Below the pieces are notes generated by a model that saw nothing but the letters and a program-made list of their open reading frames with translations, was not told the origin of the DNA and did no database searches. Made by a program: the position numbers and the translations under genes. Shown piece by piece: positions 50,640 through 63,700 of a stretch of DNA of 64,000 nt. The DNA comes from Branchiostoma floridae. Its lineage: Eukaryota > Chordata > Leptocardii > Amphioxiformes > Branchiostomatidae. Position 1 is the stretch's first letter; each line of letters begins with the position of its first letter. The DNA is taken from assembly GCF_000003815.2 (NCBI RefSeq), contig NC_049980.1:24843035-24907034 (forward strand), given 5' to 3'.

Positions 50640-51241
50640 ACCTGCCAGACGTTAGGTGTCACTAATTTGCATATCGCGCATGCGTTCTAAGCAATCGAAA
50701 GAGAAAAGAGGGTCAACACGGCAGCAAGTCAGACGATCGCCAAGCTCGCGTTTCATTCATTCTCTGGGCGAAGGAAAAAGCCCCAGACACCGACCGCTTC
50801 CCTCAGAAACCACTCAGATGTGTTGGAGGAAGGGTCCCGCGTTCCGACTGAGACGACTGACGCATACAAAGGGCCGTGAAACCCGCCAGTTCGAAAGACA
50901 ACACCCGAGGCTAAGGACGCTGTTGTTTGAAAATCCTTCCCGACTTGCATTTTAAATAGCTCACATCTGTCGACTGGAAAATCATTTTTTCCGGCAACGT
51001 TTTAGAAAATCCGTGGTCAAACCCTACCAGAGTCGTCTCCCAAAGTGGTCTGCTACCGAATTCCGGAATTCTTTTACCCAAGAAGCTCTCCTCAGTGAAA
51101 ATATTCGACCGAACTCGGTCGGTTATGACCCGGGGTGAATTTTGATCTCGTCCGGTCCACCATCTTGGTATTACAGCCACCCCGAACTGGTTTTTCCGCG
51201 CCAATTCAGCTCTGTTTCGCGCGCAGCTCAGGCATGCAATC
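50640..51241 (+). promoter_or_regulatory. Probable promoter and 5' UTR of the PDIK1L/STK35-like kinase
   Basis: Base composition turns GC- and CpG-richer here, directly before the kinase ATG. An ACCATCTTGG YY1-like motif lies at 51159-51168. A TTTAAATA word near 50953 is a weak TATA candidate. The transcription start is not known. Confidence 0.4.
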
Positions 51242-52459
51242 ATGGACCCGGACCTCGAACCATACCAAGTCCTAGACGAGTTGGGCTCTGGAAGTTTCGG
51301 CGTGGTGTACTCGGCCGTCAGCCTGAAGAATAGTAAGCACTATGCCATCAAGAAAATCAAGTGCACAAATCCCGAAAACATCGAGATAGCCCTGCAGGAG
51401 ATGTGGACTCTGACTCGCCTCACAGACCACCCAAACATAGTCAAGATGATCGAATGTTACCTACAGAACGGCGGGATCCACCGTGTCAAACATGGTGAAG
51501 ATGACTACCTGTGTTTAGTAGAGGTCTGCCTGAAGGGGAAGACATACCACCAACTTCCCTTCTCGAACTCCCACAACCCCTGTGGCAAACAGCTGGGCCC
51601 CAACATCCCCCATAGCCAGCTGAACCTTTGGCTAGTGATGGAATATTGTAATGGAGGAACCATGAATGACTATCTTCTGGAGAGAGATCCTGATCCAGAG
51701 ACAAATGCCAGGTTCATGACACAACTTTCAGGGGCAGTATCCTTTCTGCATAACAACAATGTGGTGCACAGGTGGGTATAGATAATTATTACAGTTCTGG
51801 TTGGATAGGTACATGTATTATATCAACACTTGTAAATATTGAAATGTTCCATTAACTTGTGTAATTTTATCATTTCATAATGTTATTTGCAGCTTGTTTA
51901 ACTTTATATTTTGTTTTGTATTAATGATACCAATTCTTTCCATCCTCTTTTTACCTGCAGGGACTTGAAACCAGACAATGTGCTAGTGTGCCAACCAGTA
52001 AATGGGGATCCACCACTTGTGAAAATCGGGGACTTCGGCCTCTCCAAGATATGCAATGCGAGTAACCTCAGCCACAACACGGACATCAACACCTACCAAA
52101 TGAACTCTGCATGTGGATCAGACTACTTCATGGCACCTGAGGTCTTCGAGGGGAGCTACACTGCCAAAGCTGACATTTTTGCTCTGGGGATGATATTCTG
52201 TTCCATGATGGAGAGAACTACATGTTACGACAAGGAAAGCAATAAACTGCTGCTCGTCACCTGCATCACAAATGGCAAGGAGAATGTTCCAGTTGGAAAG
52301 GCTCTCCAGGACGACCCAAAACTGACATTTGAAGTCTTGAAATGCGGACGGAACAACAGACTGAAGACCCTTGTGCAGTCCATGGTGGCCATCAATCCCG
52401 ATGAGAGGCCTGCTGCAGATGAACTACACAAAAAGCTGCAAGATGTTGTAAAAAGGTAA
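51242..52459 (+). CDS. Protein kinase of the PDIK1L/STK35 (CLIK1) family
   Basis: Serine/threonine kinase; mammalian relatives are largely nuclear or actin-associated with little-defined substrates. Exon 1 is 51242-51771 and exon 2 51961-52459, the intron falling inside the HRD motif. This gives 342 residues, close to human PDIK1L (341). The glycine loop GSGSFG is at 15-20, the beta-3 Lys at 37 (YAIKK), the alpha-C Glu at 53, HRDLKPDN at 176-183, DFG at 201-203 and APE at 235-237. All catalytic residues are present, so an active kinase is expected. An insert at about 75-115 before the hinge (LWLVMEYCNGG) is a family trait. The stop TAA overlaps a good donor (AAG|GTAAAT at 52456), so splicing to an exon near 56118 would replace the last residue. 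The choice between PDIK1L and STK35 is open and may predate their split. Confidence 0.92.
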
Positions 52460-55400
52460 ATATTTCCCGTTCATAACTTTATTTCTACCGTGAGTAAACA
52501 GCACTTATTTCCAGTCCAGTATATTCACAGCAAGAGCATCAAGCTTATATTATTCTTATTTAGATATGGTTCCTAATCCTATATACCTTTGTGCATGAAG
52601 ATATGGATCTGGGACCTGTTTTCGAGGGTTGTGTACCTAGGCAAGGGAAGAAAGGGTATCCAAAAGAGATTTATAACATGCTAATGAAAACACACCCTGC
52701 CAAATGTGACAGGCATGCAGGTCAGACATGGTTTGATTGGTTGTGCATAAAGCCTGTATATGATGACTTTCTCAACAGCATTGGCATTGGGTAAAGCCAT
52801 ATGTTCCTGGGTACAGACCACTTTTGTCCTGTATGTTCATCTAAATACATGTAAGTTTTCTCACAACTCATACTTCATCAAAGAGCCAACCCAACCACAG
52901 CAATGCCAACCCAATTTGTATGGGGCATGAAACTTCAAGAACCCTCCATATTTACTTGTATGACAAGAAGGGCTGCTTTAATAGTAAGAATGGGCATCCA
53001 AAATATATCAGTAGGCAAAGTGGTTTGATCATCTTTGTTCAACAATGTTTGCTTGTAATGATCGGACCAGCATGGCAACAAGACCACAGCTGGGTACTCA
53101 AAATAGCCTGCATCAGCTGTGCTTGCTGGTGCCCATGATCTGTTAGTACTTGTACAGACATTATTCCTGTGTCAAGCTTGTTTTATGGTGCCAGTAAAAC
53201 AAAACTACCAATGTTTAATCCAGACAAGATTGATGGATGGCTGAATGAAGATGTAAGAATATGGCATCTTGGGGTACTTAGTTCTTGTGGGTCGTTATGG
53301 GGTTACCAATCAATAAATCAATCGTTCACCTTGTTTTTCTATGCAGGGAAAACTAGCAATGTCTGGCAGGTCTAGAAAAATTATGAAATCCTTTTTCTCT
53401 CTGTTTTTTCTGCCACTTGGTTTAATTTTCAATAAATTGGTGCATGATTTGTACCAAATGATGCTTTGAAACTGCAAAATAAATGAGATGACTGATTTGT
53501 CAACACAGTCACCACAGTGATTGTGTGAAATGTAGGGTGACCCAGTGTCCATTTCCTCATCATCACTCAGTAAAGCATGTTTGTCGCCCAAGGCTAGGAA
53601 ACTTCAAGCCCTGAAATGATGGAAATTTCCAAGCTACTGAGATCTTCATTGTTTTGATTGTTCATGAATAATAAGCTGACCTTTGTGACTGGTTTTGGCA
53701 GTTAGGTAGGACTGGTTTGTTCCAGAACTGCAGCCAACATGGCTGATGTCATCATGTGCTTCAGTTGTTGCATTGTTGTGATGATGTGCTATGGGCCCTA
53801 GGGCTGAAATGAGATCACATGATACAAATTTTTGATAGTAATTATAATGGGTGTTTGTTCATTGTAATGTGAAAAATAACACCAGTTAGCTACTGTCTGG
53901 AGATGTGCTTTTATGATATGAAAAAGGCAATTTTTAATGTAGAACATTTATGTTTTTGCTCTCAATTGATTGGTATATGTTGTTGTGGTCCAACAGTGTG
54001 TAACATACCACCATTGAACTATATTAATATATTGGTGCAAAGGTTATGGGTTCAACCGTTATAGATATGAGAGACAGCACAGTTTCCATCCAGATATGTC
54101 ATTACTGAAGGCGGATGCTGAATTTTTGAGGGGAACAGGTCTAGCATAGCTAGGTAAACAAAAGGTCATGCTGCACCCATAAGTGTCTTTGTTGTTTATC
54201 ACAGCCTTTGATTCAAACCATTTACTATTCGCATCAACAGCCTGTCTTTGTGCTTTAGGTGTTTTTGCTGGAATATTTAACTGAATTGTGAGGCTTTGCC
54301 TTGATAGAAAAATTTTCCTGCCATGATAAAGTTCATTGTGAAGTTGCATGCTACCATACATGTGCGCAGCCACCTGTCCCATTTTGGCGCTATATCCATA
54401 CAAGGTAAGATCTGGGTCAGGCAGGGGAACCCACACAATTGTGCTCTTTGTGGCCAAGCACAAAAGCCTTCCAAAAAGGTGAGGCCCACATGAATGAGTG
54501 CAGACTGCAAAACAAGTCGGACTGTCCCATTTTGAGGCATGGTGATAACTGAGTAGGCACCCAGAATCATGCTATTATTTCATATTTAAGAGAGTAGAAT
54601 GTTTGTAATACTTCTCACTTAGATCCTCTAAATACTGTTTAAAAGTGGTTTCTATTCTATTTTCAACATAGTTCTCACATAATAAACAACTCCAGATTTG
54701 CATGAATATAATGGTATGGTCCACTTGCAGCAGCAAGTTTGACCCTTTTTAAAGTGATCCACACTAGTCGAAACTGCATGTAAATTCTCATACGATGCAC
54801 GCTATGAAGGCTGTACCACTGTAGAATAAACATTTGGAGACAACTCTGATGTTGTGTCATTTAGAGGCCACAGATGTAGAGTAGAGTAGAGTAGAGTACT
54901 TTCGGTTGGGTAGGAGACTGCTTTGGGACACAATCAAGCACAGTCAGCAGGAAGAAATGCACTACAGCACAAAAAGTTTTACTGTATGGCATATTGTGTA
55001 ATCTGATAATAACTTAAGAACATATGTAATAGTGTTGCTAAGATGGTTGAAAGAGGTCTGCATCAACCTCCTTGGCGTTCTCATGGTACATCTATTTGAA
55101 CATGTAGTCATATATAACAAGATCATTCAAAGACTGCCCCAGTTCTTTCAGATAGGTTATTTACTCAGGGTCACTGACCTGTCTTGGATGGCCTGTCTGT
55201 GTACTGTGTTATGGTTTATGCAGACTAGTTACTGTAGTTAAAGGGTACAAGATAAAGCCAAACAGACTTAAAATGTACAGCATGAATTTTACAGTGTTGT
55301 GCCCTGTGTAAAATCCCATTTTTATATTTTTCTAAAATGATATTTGTACATTAAAAGCCACTCCCTGCTTCTTTAGTTCTTAGGTATTATATGGTTGTGA

Positions 55401-56117
55401 CACAGTTGTGTTTAACAAGCTGTTTGACTCAGTCCACTGTCTTTTTGTCTGGCCTGTGTCAGGCTGTGTGTTTTCTTTAGTTGAGAAGACTCTGGTGGAG
55501 GTCCATGTGACAAGACAGGCTTTGTATCCCCCTGTCCCAGTTACATGTTTAATCCAGCTTTAGACCCCAGCTACCCAGATCCAGTTTCAGAATGTCACAA
55601 TTCTAGAGTTTCCCAATTTCTGTGGCATGGGTTTATATCTATATTTCTCGACTGCAAATTTACTAAATATTCCAGTACAGTATCTACTATTACATCAAGG
55701 AAATGTGAGGGTTGGTCTTTATCATCCCTTTTTAGATGTTGGTTCTGGAATGTTCATCCACCATCTGGAAGTCAATGTTTTCTTTGCTTGTCCCAGTTAC
55801 ATGTTTAACCCAAATTCAAGTCAGGTCAATTACACATGTGGCTCATGTGGCTTGTTGTTGATCTGATGGAGCCCAGTTGAAAAACCAATGTAGTCTCCTT
55901 GTCCCAGTTACATGTATTATCATGTATTACAAGCAAGGTCAACATCATCTAGGCAGGTTTTCCTTCTGTGGCGGAACGTGAGATATGATCTTGGTCTTGT
56001 AGCAGGATGTAGAGAGGAGAACCAATATTATCAGGGCTATATACATATATTAATGCTAATGTGTTGGATTTTTGTCCAAAGTTTAACCAAATTATTGTTG
56101 TTGTCGTCCCTGTGCAG
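52460..56117 (+). other. Kinase 3' UTR or last intron; no other gene seen
   Basis: Several plus-strand AATAAA hexamers (for example 53312-53317) could end a short kinase transcript. A GTAGA pentamer run lies at about 54877-54898. The 16-mer TGTCCCAGTTACATGT occurs exactly three times (55533, 55789, 55900). No conserved coding frame is visible. Confidence 0.5.
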
Positions 56118-56441
56118 GCAGCCTGGGTGGACTGTGTGTGTGACATCTCAAAGGAGTTCCAGAGGAAAGCGGAAGCGGAGATACACAGTATCCTAACAGC
56201 CAGTTGGCTGCCACCTGAAGACAACATGTCAGGTGTCAACCTGAAGACAAGAAGTCAAAAGTTTTATATGTACTCTATAGGAGACATTTTTCGTTCAGTT
56301 GCTGCTCGGTTTATATTAACGTTCCCTTGGTACAGAAAATCGATATCTTTCGTTCGAAGTTTATGTTGTACTCTCAAGATTCTCCCATCAATACTTTTAT
56401 CTTTGGTTTATTTGTTAATGAAATACATTGCAATATGGTAG
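56118..56441 (+). CDS. Candidate 3'-terminal exon of the kinase gene (frame uncertain)
   Basis: A strong acceptor (pyrimidine tract then TGTGCAG) precedes a stretch whose codon pattern looks coding: from AAWVDCVCDISKEF on, it is open to a stop at 56439-56441. Joined to the phase-2 donor at 52456, however, it is read in another frame and ends after about 24 residues in a KRKRR-rich tail. The coding-looking frame would need a phase-0 donor, for example one more A in the AAAAA at 52450-52454. It may also belong to another gene. Its last 20 residues in that frame are hydrophobic. Confidence 0.3.
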   Translation, partial: AAWVDCVCDISKEFQRKAEAEIHSILTASWLPPEDNMSGVNLKTRSQKFYMYSIGDIFRSVAARFILTFPWYRKSISFVRSLCCTLKILPSILLSLVYLLMKYIAIW

Positions 56442-57704
56442 TCAATAACTATACTTCCAAAGTCTTCTCACAAATTGTACAATACCATTGAATGGAATTT
56501 ATATAAGGTTCAAACATCTATAATGTATGGATTTTAGATGGAATTGACAAGGAGGAATATGTATTACATTTTGTATCTTTCTTTGAACCATCCAAATGAC
56601 CAGGGGCACAGTTTCCCCCAGATCTATGGCTTTGTAGAGGATGTACAACTGTAAACAAAGCAAAATACACCAGGAATCTGTTGTAGTTTATCATTTATTT
56701 TTACACAATGAAATGGTCAGAATTGACATTTTGATTGACATTTTGTAGTACACAACAAAGGAACTTTTACTATAATTATAAAGAAAAAGTCATGCATATT
56801 CCTGACAAAATATTACTGATGTTCTTTGACATAATCTGAGGAAAAAAATTAACCATATACAAAATTAGCTTCTATTTAACTATTGTTGAGGTTCCTACAT
56901 GTATTCTTGTTGGGAACTCGATTTGGTCAGATATCCAATGTTAGCACCTTGATGGTCATTAAGTTGAGGGGATTTTATTGTATTGACTTTTCTCTAAGAC
57001 TTTGGATACGCTGCTATTACCATGAAAGCTCTTTGGTGCAATTTAAAGTGTGAACAGACAGTACTTAGTATTAGGTTTTGTTCCATACCATTCCAAGTGT
57101 TACAAGCAACCTTTCAGCTAGGTGTGTAAGGCTAAGAGCACTAACATTTTGTTATATGTTATTAGTCCTTTTTTGACTGGTTTATTTTACTTGACAGCTC
57201 AATTTGGGTACATGTATAACTCGACACGAAGTGAAGATTTTAATATAGGAAAGGCACAAAACAGAAACAAATGTTCATTTATGAAAATTTGAATAAGAAC
57301 AAGTATTGTTTTGTAGAAGACTCCTCAGGATGGGAAGTATATACGTTAGGGGCTATCATGCTAAAAGACACCCTACTCCTGATATTGTGAGATTATAACT
57401 AAGCAGTGAAATTATCGTATACTATATTCAGTTACAAATTGATAATTATATTTGTACTGTATTAACATTCAGTGTTGCGATCTTTGCACTTCTTTTATTT
57501 GCAAGAAAACATTTGCAGCATTCCATCTTGCAGGAAATTCAAAGTCCCTTGAGATGCCAGATCACAGCAGTATAGTTATTTTGTGCATGTCAGTCAGTCC
57601 TTGTGTAAAAAATGTTCCACCCTATCGCTGCTACATGTAGTGTGTGGACACTGCAAATACATGTCCATCTCCTGTTACTTTAAATTGTTGTAGACTGGTG
57701 GATG

Positions 57705-57710
57705 AATAAA
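57705..57710 (+). terminator. Candidate distal polyadenylation signal
   Basis: AATAAA followed within 25 bases by a TTTATTGTATTTTT U-rich region. It would suit a long 3' UTR following the exon at 56118. Confidence 0.35.
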
Positions 57711-60700
57711 TTTTTAAATGTATCTTTATTGTATTTTTCTTCTGTACAATGACAAAGTAGACTACTCTGACATGAATACATGGCACTGCGTAATTCGGGA
57801 GAGGAGCCCTACACCAGATTTAACCCTTCACCGTGAGTAAGGTCAGTTCAACCTTGTGCCCAACCCTGCTAATTACAGTATTTGTCTGCTCCTTGTGCGT
57901 CACAAAGTTGTTTCAAAGGGCATTTCAAAGTTCACTGGGTGGTATTCATTATGATAATGCAATAAGTGGATGAATTCAAAACAAAGGTACATGTAAATGT
58001 CATCATACCTCCCTCAAGTTGTTTAAGATTGAAATGTGGATAAGCTAGCAGTTGGTGGTTTACATTTGCTAACTACAAACCAACAAAACAAGTTGTACTT
58101 AGGTGCACTTTGAACCTAAGTTACTGATACCTTCCCTACTAGTTAGATCTAATCAAGTCGCAATGATTCTGGAGACAGCAGACAATTAGGAAAGGAATGT
58201 AGAAAATCAACTGTAGCACATGGAAGCAAACAACACTAAACCGTACATAAACTATCATTTTCCATATCCATAAATCTAGATTTTCAAATAGGATGTCATG
58301 CAGCAACAAAATTTCTATGTATGTCTATGTGATCAGAAGTGGAGACTTATGAGACATGATTATGAAAATTCCTTGTTTGGCCACAGATAACAAAATTGAA
58401 TTTGTTTGCCTGTAGACTGTCCTTGCAGTTTTGGATCAGTATGGCTTGCATTTGCAATGACAGAATTAAGAGGAGAAAGGCAGTAATATGGCTATGCACT
58501 TAATTCAGTGTGATGTAACATTTAACCATATTCTTTTTTTTAAATCTTTGTGGAGCAAGGTACATAAGCTATTCTGACAAGCTACATAATGTACTCTGTA
58601 AAGCTGTGGATGTTATGAATAGCTTACGTTAGTTATGCAACCACCTGAAAAACAAAGCTGACCCTGGCATTGCCTGCAAGACTAAGCGTGTAGGCATTAT
58701 GTCAACAAGGTCAACGCACCTTGTGCATTGTCTGCTGAAAACAACCGCAGCAGTGTTCTCCCGCAGATTGATGGTAAACACTTCTACTTGAGCTGCAATG
58801 CCAGTGCTCCTGTTACTTTGTAATAGGCATGCTTCAAACTAATGATCGAGACCTGATTTCATAAGACTAAAACTTTTGAAAATCAGAAATGCAGTCAGCC
58901 AGATTGATTTTCACAATGATGTTGTGATGAAAAGAAGTCATGCAGGATTTTGTTAACATGACTGAGATGTGTACTCATGATATGATAAGCACATCATACA
59001 GTGTAAAGATATTGAAGATCAGGCTACAGATCTGAATTAAGCTCCATCCTAGAGTATCAAACTTGACTGAATGTGATCTTGACCTGAAATGACACTTGTT
59101 CCAGGCGGTCAAAGACCTCTAGTAGACAATTTCAGTGACATTAGATCTTGTTATGGTGGAACCGCATGAGTAACCAAAGGTCAAAGTTACAACTTAGCAT
59201 TTAAGCATTCAGTCTGCATGGCTATTTGTTCATTTATTTAGCAACATGTAGTAGGCTTTCCTTTGGTGGCATTGAATAACACTTGTTTTCCACACGGTCT
59301 GTACCCCCAGCTTATTTTAGGTAGCAATTCACTACTGCACGCCCTCAAGTCTAGCAACCATCTCTTCTGAGAAATATTTCTGGAGCACAAAAAACTGTGT
59401 ATTAAAGGATATCACATGAGCTTCAAGAACAACTAAATTCTAGCTCTCAATTTCATTAATTAAATTTTGGAGGAAAAGGGTATTTTCCTGTCAAAAATGA
59501 TGCACAAAATTGGGCATTCTAATGTGGACACGAAACCATCACCCAGATTTTTTTGCACAAAATTAATTGATATTTCCAGAATACCTCTTTGGTATGATTT
59601 TGCCAATCATTAAGAAAATCAAAACTCAGGTTTTTCATAATAATGAGTGAGACATGGCAATGCTACCAACAAAACCAAAAGAAGGTCCTTTCTTTAATGC
59701 CAAGTAATGTTGCATACCTCAATTAGCAAGGTCTGGAGCTTTTTACTAAATTTTAGGGGACGGGGAGAAGATTGTCCCTGCATTTATAGTAGACAGCTGT
59801 ACAAATTAAAATATATCATGTTGAACACAAAGTTTAAAGCTTGCAGTGAACACAATATGGCTGTTTGCCAGTTCACCTGGTCTATTTTCTTGACCTTGAG
59901 TACCCATCAAGAAGCACAGCAGGGTCAATAACCTTTTGGGGAACAATGACCTTGGGAGTTGCTGGCCATGCATGACCCCCAGGCAGCAAAGACTTTTTAC
60001 CAATTATTCAATCTGAAATAGAACAAGCCATTTGGACATTTGGCATCTAGGTATGGCCTATCATTGCCAGCTTTCATAACTTCTGTGGTTTGAGCATGAA
60101 CAGATTTTTCTTTCCTTGTACTTTTCATACATGAGTTGGAAGGAAGCAACATTCATGTAATTGACAGTGATTCAAACTCAGCCTTCATTCCCATTAGCCT
60201 GTAACATCTTTATTTGACAAACATTCAATATTTCACACAGAAAAACACACAAGAAAAAATACTTCCTAATGTTACCTCCATAAACTACTCAACTCCATAG
60301 TGATGAATAATGTTAAAGTTTTGAAAAAGGCTTAAACCAAAGGTCAACCATTTGACTTTCCCTCTTATATTATTATATTATGATATAAAAACTGAAGCAA
60401 GAACAAAGGATGTTAGTCATCGGACAGTTGACTATGCCTATATCTAGTTAGTACATAGACGTAGCGTAAAGTACATGTAGCAACAAAAAAACTTTTCTGC
60501 ATCTTGAAGGTATTTATAAAGATCCTTACAATGGGTACATATTTCCTTTATCTTCCCCATGCAAAATCTTAAGATTTTATCAGTCAACCCAATCTGTATA
60601 TAAATCTGTATATATCTTAATACGTTTGATAACTGTAAATGATTCTAAATGTCCTCGTTATGTTGTCCATGTTACAACTATGTTAGTACATGAGCAATTC

Positions 60701-60779
60701 AGGGCCAATTTCTGAGTCCTGCGAACCTGTACTTTTTAATGGACCCAATAAACCATTATTATTATTACAATTATCATTC
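57711..60779. other. Intergenic region and 3' UTR of the minus-strand chitin-binding gene
   Basis: I see no gene or RNA here. Minus-strand ATTAAA (complement of 60735-60740, about 40 bases past the stop) and AATAAA (complement of 60209-60214) are polyadenylation candidates for the next gene. An AATAAACCATTATTATTATT string at about 60747-60766 resembles the 3' tail of a LINE, but no further LINE sequence is recognisable. Confidence 0.45.
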
Positions 60780-63700
60780 TCAGGAGGAGCAATCAGACAC
60801 ACTGCTTGGCCAGTCGCACACGTGGTTGGCGTTGTTGAAGATGAGTCCAGCCGGACAGTTCATGGTGGTTGGAGTACTGTGACCAGGGATGCAGACATAG
60901 TACTCCGTGCCACACTGGCCGGTGGGACGGAAATAGTTGGAAGTCCTTCCTTCACACGTGAAGGCGTTAACAGCTGTAGGGGAGGGCACAGTATTTAATT
61001 CAACATTCAGTTTGACATGTCAAAAAGCACCAATTTGCACAGGTGGAACAAAATCACCCAATATGGGACAAGCCATGATGCTAACAAAGCAAACAGTAGA
61101 ACTTTGCATCTACGCACCTTGCTGGCAGGTGTCTCCAGTGAATGCAGAGGTGCAGGTGCAGGTGTTGGGAGCTGTGCAGGTGCCGCCGTTCTGGCACGGG
61201 ACATCACAGTGAGGCTCACATCCAGGCACCTCCCAACTCCACTCACATCTGGGGAGGACAGACATTAATTCAGAATTTCGAAGTAGACTTGATGGTGATT
61301 GTATATTTCTAAGCAAGCCCTCCAAACTGATCAGATAGAATCATAAAATGTAAAGCACAGATTTGGAATTTTGTAGTGTTTTGGGACAAAGATAATAGAG
61401 ATAAATCTATAAATCACACCAAGATGACAATTTGTTAAGTATGGGAGTTTCAGCAATGAGGTAAATATAACTTATTTTAACCTCCTTGGTTTCTCAGCAA
61501 TGCCATTATACTACAATATATGGTCAAACAGTGCCCCCTACCTGTCAGTGACAGTACTGTAGGCTGTACCTCCCTGTGCACAGTCTCTCAGGTAAAGAGG
61601 GTGGCCAGTTACGCACTCATAGTACCTTCCACAGTCAGCTGGGTAGCGACCAGGAGATCTGCCTTGACAGGTGACTGGAGAGAACAGAAACACAATATGT
61701 TGGATGCTATAGCAGAGAATTTCACTGTCCTGTTTAAAGGGGATTCATTCATTAACTCCATGGAAATAATTCACTGCTCCATGAAAAATTTGCAAATGTT
61801 TGCATTTACTGCCATATCTCCCATTCTATCATAAATTTATGTTTGAGTCATAGATAACCAGCATTTTTTGTTGCATATCAACAAGCTAAAAATCAACCCA
61901 TAGATGGATTTTTTGCAATTGAATACTGTTGATGAATTTCAGCAGTCACCATAGATACAGTGAACAAACAACTACCACTAAAAGTTCAAGAATTACAGTA
62001 TCAAAGTCTCAAAGTTAAACTGAATTAAGGAAGTTCATGGTGCACTGCACACTTACACTGCTGGCAGGTGTTTCCCTCCCAGCCATCAGCACAGTGGCAC
62101 CTGTAAGCTCCGTCTTCCTGCACACACATGCCTCCATTTTGGCAGGGCGTGTCCACACAGTCACTTGTCACATCCACAGCATCTGGGAAAGGAAAGAGGA
62201 AGCAATCATAACTCATGATTGTATACAATTTTCATATCACAGGGAGTATCTCATGATTGATGAAGATATGCCACTTATGCCCTATTTTATTAATAAATCT
62301 GACTTTAAGTTAAAAATTCCACACATTGGAAAAATGCAGTACAAAAATACTGTGCAGGTGGACAATCATGGCAGCATCTTTCCTTGGTGCTGAAATGCCT
62401 GTCTGAGACATATGTCTGTGCAGGTCTTGCAAAGCTGTAAGCTATATCATATGTAAATGAGCCTGTACTATTTACCACATTGATACTCTGCCCTCCTGGT
62501 CTCTCCAAAGATTGCGATGCGAGTTGTATCCCAGTCAATCACGTTGCCATGGTAATTACAGAATGCTGCCCAGTCCGCTCCTATTTCTTCTGGAGACAGC
62601 ACGCGGTCCCAGAGGTTCACTTCCGACAGTTCTCCGATGAAAGCTTGCTCTGCTTTGAATCCTCCCCCGACTACGTCCTGGTCCTGTCCGAGGATCCATG
62701 TGCCGCCTCTGCGCACTCTCCCTCCCACGTTAAACCCAGAGCCGGAAGCCGCCAGCACGCCATCTGCGTACAGCTGCCAAGCTCCGTCACTACTGCGCCA
62801 GGTTGTACATACGGTGTGCCACTCGTTGTCCCAAATGGCAGGGTCCGCCATGTGCGTATGACTTTGTATGTATAACTGGAAAAAAATGATGACATGAACA
62901 GGAATGTCATGATAGATCTGATTCGAACATTCTGGGCAACGAGTAAAACTTATTTTATATCAATAACATTACATATGCAACATAAATAAGGCTTGATGTC
63001 TGAAATTATTGAATACTTACTTTAAATCCGCCATTCACAAACAGGAGAAGCTCGTTGTGATGTTCTTCCACTGCGTAGCTGACCAGGCTGATTTGGTTGC
63101 TGGAGGACATGTTGGAGCGCATGTGCACACATAGAGTAAAGCTTGTCAAATCCTCAGACAAGGTGGTCTCCATCTTGGCATAGTTATCAACACCTCTTGG
63201 ACCAGGGAAGATGATCTTCTGTGCATTGCTACCAGCATCACCATCACCATCACCTCCTGTACCTAAAAAAGACAATGTGTGAATTTTCAAACCATCATAC
63301 ACTGAAAGCATGTGTGATAATGAGGCTCAAATTAGCAGTCAGCATAGTCATTAAAGCAGATAAATTCTTTAGCTTTAAGAATGACAATGTGGAAATATAT
63401 CCCCAAAAGGCACACAAACTGCACAAAAGAGACTTTTGATCCACACACCTTGCTGGCAGGTGTCTCCAGTGAATGCAGAGGTACAGGTGCAGGTGTTGGG
63501 AGCTGTGCAGGTGCCGCCATTCTGGCACGGGACATCACAGTGAGGCTCACATTCAGGCACCTCCCAACTCCACTCACATCTGGGGAAGACAAACATTATT
63601 GTCACATTTTTTCAGGGAAATTGATGTTTATTTCACGTCTTGAGGTAATTCGGCTCCATAAGGCACTTTTGATAATCTTGAAGCTAATGATTTTTGAAGG

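Noticed and set aside
51142-51333. Upstream open frame overlapping the kinase start
   Set aside because: Different frame from the kinase with no recognisable motif; the kinase ATG directly precedes a complete kinase fold.
60745-60770. LINE 3' end (AATAAACCATTATTATTATT)
   Set aside because: Only the tail-like string is present, with no upstream LINE coding sequence.
57711-60779. Several 60-75-codon open frames
   Set aside because: No splice context, conserved motif or codon pattern; expected by chance in AT-rich sequence.
62480-62875. 131-codon plus-strand open frame
   Set aside because: Shadow of the pentraxin exon, which has the family signature and proper splice phases.
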